Assembly: GCA_021295675.1 (NCBI GenBank)
Contig: JAGWBY010000006.1
Location: forward strand, 390 to 31,068
Length of the DNA stretch: 30,679 nucleotides
Direction: 5' to 3'
Source: Candidatus Latescibacterota bacterium
GTDB taxonomy: Bacteria; Latescibacterota; UBA2968; UBA8231
The position numbers and the translations under genes are program-made. Below are positions 14,534 to 22,159 of the stretch, piece by piece. Below the pieces are notes generated by a model. It made no database searches. It had not been told where the DNA came from and saw only the letters and a program-made list of their open reading frames with translations. How positions within the stretch are numbered: position 1 is the stretch's first letter; every line of letters starts with the position of its first letter.

Positions 14534-16654
14534 ATGAGTAGAAAAATGTGCGGCTTTCTCGCCTTGGCGTTGCTGTCGTTGGCAGCCGATGCCCCAGCGC
14601 AGACGATCGCCTTGGGGGGAGAGGGGCATGCGTGGTCGGGCGGTGGGGAAGAAATCGACCCGCAATTCCGCTTGTCCAATACCGAGTTGGCCGTTGGTAA
14701 TACGCCGGGCGGCGTCATCGACTTCGCATTTGCCGAGGGGTGGATTTTTCCGCAACAGATCGACACGGGGCGGAATCTGGCTCTGGGCGCGGCCGACAGA
14801 GGCGGCGGCATGAGCTCGCCCCTGCCCTCAATCAGCCAAGAGTCGCTGGCGGCCATCATCGACGAGGATGCAGAAACGGCCTTTCGCCGCAAGGCCAGTG
14901 CCGCCGGGGAAGTGGTCATCGCCCGCGGCATTATTATGGACTTGGATTTGGGCGCGCGCTTTGGTGTCAACCGGATCCGGTTTTTTCCGCGCAACACAGT
15001 TCGCGCCAATGAGGAGTTCAAGTTCGAAAACGACTTTATGCGAGGTTATTCTCTAGAACTGAACGACGGCAGCGAAGAGACGTCCGTAGAAGGCCGCCCG
15101 CAGTACACTACCTTCGTCCGGGTCGAGGACAATACGGATGCAGTCGTCGATTTGTCTTTGCCCCTGCAATTCGTGCGCTATGTGCGGCTGGTATCGCTGT
15201 CCAATATCGGTTTTGAAGTCGATGAGTTGGAAGTATTCGGCGCAGGCTTCGTGCCCGAAGCCCAGTACCTGTCGGATATCTTTGACTTAGGCGATCTAGC
15301 CAACTGGGGCAATCTGCGCTGGAGCGAGCGGCGCGAGGGCATAGCCGGCTTGTCGGATATTCGCGTCTTCACCCGTTCCGGCCGCGACACCACGCCCTTT
15401 GTCTTCAATCGCTTTAACGCCGATTTGCAGGAAGTGCCCTGGAAGGCGTCGGCCGAAATCAACGGCGTCTTGCTCGATGACTTGCCCATTGACGAGGCTT
15501 TTGACCAGTTCAATTCCCAACCCGAATCCGTCCGCCAGGACCTCACCCTCTCCCAGGCCGATCACGCCAGTCTCCCCCTCCAACAAAAAGCGCCCATCAG
15601 GGACGACCTAATCAACTGGAGCAATTGGTCGCCCCCCTATCCGTTAGAGGGCACGACTCCCGTGGGTACGCCAATTGTCTCGCCTGGTCCGCGGCAGTAC
15701 TTCCAATTCAGGATCGATTTTGTCAGCCGCGATTTTCTCGCCGCGGCCGGAGTCGGCACCCTGTCCTTTGATGTGGCCAGACCCGTGCCAGCCGAAAAAA
15801 TTGTCGGCGAAATCTTCCCCCGCGATGTCGCCGCCGGAGAGGTGGTGGAGTTCACCTATGGGGCGCGGGTGGGAGTCCGGCCGCAGGATACGGGTTTCAA
15901 TCGCTTTGAAATATCCTCGCCGAGCATCTTTGAAAAAATCGGCCGCATAGAGGTGCTCAATGCCCGGGACGAGCTCATCGCGGGGGAGGATTTTGACGTG
16001 GCCCTCGCGGAGGCGCAATTGCCACTGCACAAGGGCGAATTCAGCATTGAAAGCGCCGAGGATGGCCGCTTTGTCGTGGGCTTTCCACCCGTCGGCGATG
16101 GCGATTTGCTCAAGATCACTTTTACGACCTCGGTCCTGCGCTTTGGGCAGGGATTTGCCGGTAGGGCTTGGCTGGTCGATCCCAGCGTGGCAGACGAAGG
16201 GCAATTGCCGCAGTTGGTCGTGCCGGGCAATGCAGCCCAACTGGGAGCCGCAGATGTGGATCCCAGGCCGGTGGGCAGCGAGGACCTAACCGCGGTGGAT
16301 AACAATCTAGCGGTGCGCATTGCCATCAAGGGATCGCTGCTGGGCCAGCTCCAAGTGACCCCCGAGATTTTTACCCCCAACGGCGACGGAATCAACGATG
16401 CGGCTGCGGTCCATTTCGAGGTGCTGCGGCTGGGCGTAGGTGCTCCACTGCGGGTGGAGATCCGCGATTTGAGCGGGCGTTTTATCGCCGCGGCCTTTGC
16501 TGACGACCGGGCCAGCGGTCGCTTTACAGCCACTTGGGATGGGCGGGATGGCAACGGCGCTGTGGTGGTACCTGGCATCTATTTGGTCCGCGTCTTGCTC
16601 GATACCAATGTCGGCTCCGAGGCAAAAACCGGCCTCGTTAGCGTGGTGTACTGA
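14534..16654 (+). CDS. Secreted discoidin-like protein with C-terminal FlgD Ig domain (copy 3)
   Basis: 706 residues from the ATG at 14534, which directly starts a signal peptide (MSRKMCGFLALALLSLAADA, cleavage after APA); the ATG at 14507 is an alternative nine codons earlier. It has RGGGM, IIDEDAETAF, IIMDLDLGARFGVNRIRFFPR and a YSLELNDGS strand, then FEVDELEVFGAGFV. The sandwich region shows LRWSERR, FTRSGRDTTPFVFNRF, WSNWSPPYPL, SPGPRQYFQFRIDF and GEIFPRDVAAGEVVEFTYGA. Residues 613-706 are the FlgD Ig domain from FTPNGDGIND to VSVVY, with DLSGRF, WDGRDGNG and PGIYLVRV. Compared with copies 1 and 2 it has an insert of about 60 residues after the TRSG motif. It is the first gene of a compact operon, 30 bases ahead of the first barrel-like gene. 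Confidence 0.87.
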   Translation: MSRKMCGFLALALLSLAADAPAQTIALGGEGHAWSGGGEEIDPQFRLSNTELAVGNTPGGVIDFAFAEGWIFPQQIDTGRNLALGAADRGGGMSSPLPSISQESLAAIIDEDAETAFRRKASAAGEVVIARGIIMDLDLGARFGVNRIRFFPRNTVRANEEFKFENDFMRGYSLELNDGSEETSVEGRPQYTTFVRVEDNTDAVVDLSLPLQFVRYVRLVSLSNIGFEVDELEVFGAGFVPEAQYLSDIFDLGDLANWGNLRWSERREGIAGLSDIRVFTRSGRDTTPFVFNRFNADLQEVPWKASAEINGVLLDDLPIDEAFDQFNSQPESVRQDLTLSQADHASLPLQQKAPIRDDLINWSNWSPPYPLEGTTPVGTPIVSPGPRQYFQFRIDFVSRDFLAAAGVGTLSFDVARPVPAEKIVGEIFPRDVAAGEVVEFTYGARVGVRPQDTGFNRFEISSPSIFEKIGRIEVLNARDELIAGEDFDVALAEAQLPLHKGEFSIESAEDGRFVVGFPPVGDGDLLKITFTTSVLRFGQGFAGRAWLVDPSVADEGQLPQLVVPGNAAQLGAADVDPRPVGSEDLTAVDNNLAVRIAIKGSLLGQLQVTPEIFTPNGDGINDAAAVHFEVLRLGVGAPLRVEIRDLSGRFIAAAFADDRASGRFTATWDGRDGNGAVVVPGIYLVRVLLDTNVGSEAKTGLVSVVY

Positions 16655-16684
16655 ACAAGCGATACCTGTGGGAGGGCGTTTTCT

Positions 16685-19414
16685 ATGTATGGCAAATACG
16701 GGTTGGCTTTCCTGCTCCTCAGCAGCTTGATGAGTCCAGATTGGCTCGAGGCGCAGGATTACGGCTCTCGCCTCGGAGTGCAGCGCGGTGGTCGGGTGTC
16801 GTACGAACCTCGGGGCCCGGGCGTGCTCTTTGACGCCCTCGATCCAACCCTCAAACGCTGGTACGTGCCCCAAGAACTCTACAACGAGTACCGTTGGCGG
16901 CCTTGGCAGTACAACAACTACGCACGCGAGAATTACCAGCGCTACGTCAATACAGCCATAGAGGGCAATTACTTCTACGACCTATACGGCAATTTTGTCA
17001 CCCAAGGCTGGCTGATATACGACATGCGCCGGCAACAACCGGCCGAGTTCGGCAGCACCGTATTCAAGGACAGCCGCTATGGCTCGTGGTTCAACAACGT
17101 CTTGATCGCCTCCGACAGCAAGGGCCAGAATCACTACGCGGTGACCATTGGCAACAGCATCCGCACGACGCTGACGCCGCTGACTTTTTCCAAGCCAGCC
17201 TTCAACGGCATCCAGGCCGACTTCGCCTCGGACAAGTACCAGGCCACAGTGCTGATGTCGCGCATCAGTGCCCCCAACCAAGTGGGCGTTGCCGTCGGTG
17301 CCGTGCCCACGGGCGTGTCGAATACCACCGACTTTCTCGGTGGCCACTTCACTGCCCAAGTGGGCGATTTCGTTACCTTGGGGACTACCTATATCAACGC
17401 CCACCAGTCCAATACGCTGTTGGAGAGCTTCTTAGGTGGCCGCGCCCAAGGCGATTTGACCGTCGATCAAAACAGCAGCGCCGTCACCCGCATCGAAATC
17501 CTGCTCGAAGACGACTCGCCCGCCGACGGTCGGGGAGGGGCAGCGCTGTTTTCGCAAAATATCATCATCACTGCGATCCGGGACTTCAATACCGGCGAGC
17601 GCGAAACCATCACGGGCAAGGAGATCAACTTCGCGCCTCTCGTCCAGGGCGGTTTCCAGCGTCAGGGGGGCTTTTTGGCTGCGGATGGGGACGAGACCAT
17701 TCGCCTCATCTACGATTTTTCCGATCGCGCCTATCTGGGCCCCGACCCCTCGACCATCGTCGAGGTTACTTTCGAGTTGGTGCTGGCCAACGACTACAAG
17801 GTGTCGATGGCTTCCAACCGCCAACTGAGCCGCGCCGGAGAATTCCACCCCCTGCTAATCGCCCGGGCCGACGGCAATGTGCGCGACACTTCGAATCAGC
17901 GGCTCGTGCGCTTTGACTACGGTCTGCCCACAGCCAACCAAATTTTCGGTTTCCACCTCGCCACGACGAGCTTCTTGGGCTTTGATACCTATGCCGAGTA
18001 CGCGGTCAACCACCAGTTCAGGAAGTACCCCAACCCCAATGTAGAAGGCGACCACGAATCGGCTTCGCGGCGCGCCGACGCTTGGATGCTAAACGCGGCG
18101 AAGAATGCCTATCCGTGGTTTGTCTATGGCGAGGCCTTCAGTATGGGCAAAGACTACGCGACCAGCATTTTTCTCAGCGACCAGCGGGGCGTCATCGACT
18201 ATGCGACCCAGAATCGGTTCTTCGAGTTCGTCGAGGACAACGACGACCAAGACCGCACTCCCGATTGGGGGCGCGTCTACCAGTCCGGTCCCGATATCGA
18301 GGTCTTTCCAGGCTGGGACGAGAATAACGATTTCATCAACGACTTCAATCAAAATGACAACCGCACGCGCGAGAATCAGTTGCCCGATTACGAAGAACCT
18401 TTCCTGCGCTACCACAGCGACCGGCCCGAGTTCCTCTTTGGTATTGATCTCAACAACAACGGCTGGATCGACCGCTTTGAGAACGACACCGAGCCCGATT
18501 TTCCCTACAAACGCGACCATCGGGGGTACAATGCCTATGGCGGTATCCATCTGACGCCGGAGACTCGGCTGACTGCGGGGCGCACCCGGCAGTGGTTGAT
18601 TTCATCTGCGCGGCGTAGCGAGACCAGTTACGCCCTTTTCACCTTTGACAAGGATATCGCCGACTTGGGGCGCATCCGAGTTTTTGAACATCTGAAACGG
18701 GCGCGCGACAATATAGCCGACGACCGCATTGCGCCCCTGCCCTTTTTCCGCGGTCCGCAGCTACCCGTCCAAGATGTGCTGCCGGCCCGAGACACTTGGA
18801 TCAACACCGTGTGGCTGGGCTTCAACTACACGGGCACGGCCAACCTCACGGTGGAAAACAAGCTCAAGTACGAATTTTTTCACCAATTGCTCGATGATGA
18901 GGTGTTGGCAGAGTTGGGCGCTCGGCGGGAATCGCGCTTTTTCGGGTTAATCAACAAAGCCGAGTATTCCCTCGGCGTAGCAGGGGTGGAATTGATGCCA
19001 CGGGTCAAAAGCGAGTACCTGATTGACTCACCCTTTCTGCGATCCGAAGACGAGCGCAAGCAGTGGATTCCGAGTTTATTTTTCATCACCCGCCTGCCGC
19101 TGATGCCGCGCACCCAGATCGAAGCAGGCTTGGAACAGAGCTACCGCTGGGAGTTGCTAAGCGATGAGGAGGCCCTAGTTGAGACTGGGGCCGAAGGAGT
19201 GGGTACCGGGGATCAGCGCGAGACGATTTTGGCGATTCAGGCGACCAATATTAGCGATTATTTGGGCTATAAACTGATCACTCAGCTCGGTTTCCAATAC
19301 GAGCGCAGGGCCGCGGAAATCGTCGAAAAGAAAACCACTGATTTCGGTTTGGGGAACAGGGCCTCGACCGGTTTCACAACCTTTATCACGGTGTACGCCG
19401 GTCTGGGTCTCTAG
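16685..19414 (+). CDS. Large probable outer-membrane protein with EF-hand-like loop (copy 1)
   Basis: 909 residues; not a family I can name. Signal peptide MYGKYGLAFLLLSSLMSPDW, cut near LEA-QDYGS. A conserved N-terminal aromatic block (RWYVPQELYNEYRWRPWQYN, GNYFYDLYGNFVTQGWLIYD) is followed by NVLIASDSKGQNHYAVTIGN and LTPLTFSKPAFNGIQADFAS, then sandwich-like strands. Calcium-type motifs are DENNDFINDFNQND from residue 545 and a canonical EF-hand loop DLNNNGWIDRFE at 588-599. The last third alternates polar and aromatic strands (TWINTVWLGFNYTGTANLTV, ETSYALFTFDKDIADLGRIR) and ends FITVYAGLGL, as in outer-membrane barrels. GGGAGGG precedes the ATG. It lies 30 bases after the FlgD-tailed gene and 2 bases before its paralogue, so the products probably act together at the outer membrane. 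Topology needs modelling. Confidence 0.75.
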   Translation: MYGKYGLAFLLLSSLMSPDWLEAQDYGSRLGVQRGGRVSYEPRGPGVLFDALDPTLKRWYVPQELYNEYRWRPWQYNNYARENYQRYVNTAIEGNYFYDLYGNFVTQGWLIYDMRRQQPAEFGSTVFKDSRYGSWFNNVLIASDSKGQNHYAVTIGNSIRTTLTPLTFSKPAFNGIQADFASDKYQATVLMSRISAPNQVGVAVGAVPTGVSNTTDFLGGHFTAQVGDFVTLGTTYINAHQSNTLLESFLGGRAQGDLTVDQNSSAVTRIEILLEDDSPADGRGGAALFSQNIIITAIRDFNTGERETITGKEINFAPLVQGGFQRQGGFLAADGDETIRLIYDFSDRAYLGPDPSTIVEVTFELVLANDYKVSMASNRQLSRAGEFHPLLIARADGNVRDTSNQRLVRFDYGLPTANQIFGFHLATTSFLGFDTYAEYAVNHQFRKYPNPNVEGDHESASRRADAWMLNAAKNAYPWFVYGEAFSMGKDYATSIFLSDQRGVIDYATQNRFFEFVEDNDDQDRTPDWGRVYQSGPDIEVFPGWDENNDFINDFNQNDNRTRENQLPDYEEPFLRYHSDRPEFLFGIDLNNNGWIDRFENDTEPDFPYKRDHRGYNAYGGIHLTPETRLTAGRTRQWLISSARRSETSYALFTFDKDIADLGRIRVFEHLKRARDNIADDRIAPLPFFRGPQLPVQDVLPARDTWINTVWLGFNYTGTANLTVENKLKYEFFHQLLDDEVLAELGARRESRFFGLINKAEYSLGVAGVELMPRVKSEYLIDSPFLRSEDERKQWIPSLFFITRLPLMPRTQIEAGLEQSYRWELLSDEEALVETGAEGVGTGDQRETILAIQATNISDYLGYKLITQLGFQYERRAAEIVEKKTTDFGLGNRASTGFTTFITVYAGLGL

Positions 19415-19416
19415 TC

Positions 19417-22149
19417 GTGGCACGTGTGGTTATTACCATACTCGCCCTGTTGGCGCTCGATCCTGGCGATCTCCGCGCCGAGGAATACGGCAACCGCTTG
19501 GGGCAGGGGCACGGCGTCGGACTGCAATATCTCACGCGCAGCCGCAGTACGCTCATCAACGCCATCGATCCAAGGGTGCAGAAGTGGTACATGCCCCAAG
19601 AATTGTACAGCGAATACCGCCTGAAGCAGTGGGGGTACACCAACTATTCGAGGAATTTCTATCGCAGCTATTTATCGGCGACGCTCGAAGGAGATTACTT
19701 TTACGATCTCTTTGGTCGTCGCGTGATGCACGGGTGGTTGGTCTACGAGGCGCGAAAAGAACAACCGAGGGCCTCAGAGGGCAACAGTTTGCTCAAGGGT
19801 CTGCCCTACGGCGGCAATTTCCAGAACCTGATCATTGCCTCTGACTCCAAGGGACAGCACCATTTCTCTCTGACTATAGGCGATGAGATCGCCACGACCC
19901 TCACGCCGATGACGTTCCGCAAGGCCGTCTTCAACGGCGTTCAGTTCCACTATCTGCGAGATCGCTACGCCGGTACGGTGCTATTGTCGCGCATCAGCGC
20001 GCCGTTGGTCACTACCTCGTCGTTCGACGTGGGGCTGACCAATGCCACGGAATTGACTGCCGGGCGTCTCACCGCCGAGGTGGGCGAACACGTCACGGTC
20101 GGCGGCACGTATGTCAATAGCCACAATAGCCGCGCCACCTTGGAGCGCTTTGCCGGCAATATGTTCAAGGGATTTCTCACCACCGACCAAGCGGGCAACG
20201 CCGTTACTTTTGTCGAGGTGCGCCTCAGCGACGATTCGCCCGAAGATGGCGAGAATGGGGCCGTACTCTTCGCCGAGAACATCATTCTAAAGGATGTAAA
20301 CGGCCATCAGTGGAACGGCGCGCAGGTCGGTTATGTGCCGTCGCGCACAGGCGGTGAACTGCGCGACGGTTTTGCGGTGGCAGACGGCGGCGACCGCATT
20401 GTGCTGCGCTACAATCTCGAAGCCTTGGCCTCGGCACGGGTCGTGGAGGTAGAAGGCGAGCCTACGTGGCTGCCGACTACGGTTGACTCCCTTGCCGAGG
20501 TGCGCTTTGAATTGGTCTTGGCCAATGATTATCGGGTCGAGGTTGCTTCGAATCGCCAGACCAATATAGAGGCGCAGCCGGTCTTCCTCTTGGTCGAGAA
20601 CGCGCCGGGCAATGTCGGCGATACTTCCAATCGGCGCACCGTGCGTTTTGACTACGGTCTGCCCACCGCCAATCAGATCGCTGGTCTCACCTTGGAAGTG
20701 CGCCAACTGTGGGGTTTTGACCTGTACGCCGAGTTAAACGTCAACCACCGCTTTGCGCAGTACCCCAGCCCCTTGCTGACGACCCACCGCACATCCTCCA
20801 GACAGGCCCAAGCGTGGATGGTCAATCTAGCGCAAATACGCGCGCCCTATTTTTTGCACGGCGAAGTCTTCAGCATGGACCCGGATTACACCACCAGCGT
20901 TTTTATGACCGAGACCAATGGGCGGGTCGATTACGTCGATCAAGAGTCCTTTTTGTACGACTATGTCGATGACAACGACGATTTGGATCGCTTCCCGGAC
21001 CAAAAGCGCCGGTGGCAGTCGTCGTGGCTGGGAGAAACTATTTCTACTGGCGAGGGGGCAGCCGATCCGGCCGTGTTTCCCGGTTGGGACGAAAACGGCG
21101 ATTTCATTTCCGATTTCAATCAGAACGATACGCCGACGCGCCGCAATGCACTGGCCGATTACGAGGAGCCTTTTTTGCGCTTCAACGTCGATCGGCCCGA
21201 GTTCCTGTTTGGCATGGACATGAACAACAACGGCTGGATCGACCGCTTTGAAGACGACGTTGATCCCGATTATCCCTACGACCGGAATCTGCGGGGATAC
21301 AATGTGTACGGCGGCGTCGATGTCGTGCCCAAGGTGCGCCTGACCGTGGGCCAGACTCGGCAGTGGCAGTTGTCAACCAAGCGGCGCAGCGAGGCTGCAT
21401 ACGGCCTTTTTGTCTTGGAACGGGACTGGCCCGGCATTGGTCGCCTGCGCGTTTTCGAGCACCTGAAGAAAGTGCGCGACAATGTAGCGGATGACCGCTT
21501 GGCAGCCCCGCAAGCCATTGGCGCTCAGCAGGCGGTGGTGGAGGATCCGCTGGCAGCCCAGAATACTTGGATCAACACCGCGTGGCTGGGGTTCGACTAC
21601 ACGGGCCTGCAATCCCTGCGGGTAATCAACAAATTCAAGTACGAGATCTTGCATCAGCGCGCCGAGCAGCCGGTGCTCGCCGAGCGCGGTGCCCGCCGCG
21701 TCGGGCGCTTTGTGGGCGTGGTCAACAAGGCCGATTACGGCCGCGATATTGGCCGAGTCCACCTCCGTCCGCGTCTTAAAAACGAGTTCTTCTGGGACGT
21801 TCCCTATCTCGAGCGGGAAGGCGAGCGTCAGTGGTGGAAACAGATGCTGTCGTTCAGCGTGCGATTCCCCATTCTCAAGGAGTCGTGGCTTGAGACGGGC
21901 GTTGAACAGGTTTTTACTACCGATCTAGCGACGGATGTAAAGCAAATGGCTGCGGGCGAGCGGACCGGCGATGGCCAGCAGACGATCTTGGCGGTCCAGT
22001 TGACCAATTACGGCACGTACATGGGCTACCGCTCGATCATGCAGTGCGGCCTGCGCTTTGATCGGGACCAGTTCGAGCGCGTTGACCGGAAGTCCGAAAC
22101 CAAGACGGGCAGCCTCGTCTTTGTCTCGTTCTACGCTGGTCTGGAGTAG
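19417..22149 (+). CDS. Large probable outer-membrane protein with EF-hand-like loop (copy 2)
   Basis: 910 residues, starting at a GTG two bases after the stop of copy 1, so probably translated by coupling; no own ribosome site is evident. Signal peptide ARVVITILALLALDPGDLRA, then EEYGNRLGQGH. It follows copy 1 along its whole length: WYMPQELYSEYRLKQWGYTN; GDYFYDLFGRRVMHGWLVYE; LIIASDSKGQHHF; LTPMTFRKAVFNGVQFHYL; ELVLANDYRVEVASNRQ; VRFDYGLPTANQI; the DENGDFISDFNQND motif from residue 558; and the EF-hand loop DMNNNGWIDRFE at 601-612. The C-terminus ends SFYAGLE. A 29-base stretch over the EF-hand loop is identical in both genes, showing tandem duplication. Same predicted location and unknown function as copy 1; the two may form a heteromer. 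Confidence 0.75.
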   Translation: MARVVITILALLALDPGDLRAEEYGNRLGQGHGVGLQYLTRSRSTLINAIDPRVQKWYMPQELYSEYRLKQWGYTNYSRNFYRSYLSATLEGDYFYDLFGRRVMHGWLVYEARKEQPRASEGNSLLKGLPYGGNFQNLIIASDSKGQHHFSLTIGDEIATTLTPMTFRKAVFNGVQFHYLRDRYAGTVLLSRISAPLVTTSSFDVGLTNATELTAGRLTAEVGEHVTVGGTYVNSHNSRATLERFAGNMFKGFLTTDQAGNAVTFVEVRLSDDSPEDGENGAVLFAENIILKDVNGHQWNGAQVGYVPSRTGGELRDGFAVADGGDRIVLRYNLEALASARVVEVEGEPTWLPTTVDSLAEVRFELVLANDYRVEVASNRQTNIEAQPVFLLVENAPGNVGDTSNRRTVRFDYGLPTANQIAGLTLEVRQLWGFDLYAELNVNHRFAQYPSPLLTTHRTSSRQAQAWMVNLAQIRAPYFLHGEVFSMDPDYTTSVFMTETNGRVDYVDQESFLYDYVDDNDDLDRFPDQKRRWQSSWLGETISTGEGAADPAVFPGWDENGDFISDFNQNDTPTRRNALADYEEPFLRFNVDRPEFLFGMDMNNNGWIDRFEDDVDPDYPYDRNLRGYNVYGGVDVVPKVRLTVGQTRQWQLSTKRRSEAAYGLFVLERDWPGIGRLRVFEHLKKVRDNVADDRLAAPQAIGAQQAVVEDPLAAQNTWINTAWLGFDYTGLQSLRVINKFKYEILHQRAEQPVLAERGARRVGRFVGVVNKADYGRDIGRVHLRPRLKNEFFWDVPYLEREGERQWWKQMLSFSVRFPILKESWLETGVEQVFTTDLATDVKQMAAGERTGDGQQTILAVQLTNYGTYMGYRSIMQCGLRFDRDQFERVDRKSETKTGSLVFVSFYAGLE

Positions 22150-22159
22150 GAGGATTTCT

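Noticed and set aside
15644..16578. Two long minus-strand frames (198 and 240 codons) opposite the copy 3 FlgD-tailed gene
   Set aside because: No signal, domain or ribosome site, and the plus strand carries conserved family motifs across the same bases.
16894..17916. 340-codon plus-strand frame inside the first barrel-like gene
   Set aside because: Arg/His/Gln-rich low-complexity translation in an alternate frame; the main frame aligns with the paralogue throughout.
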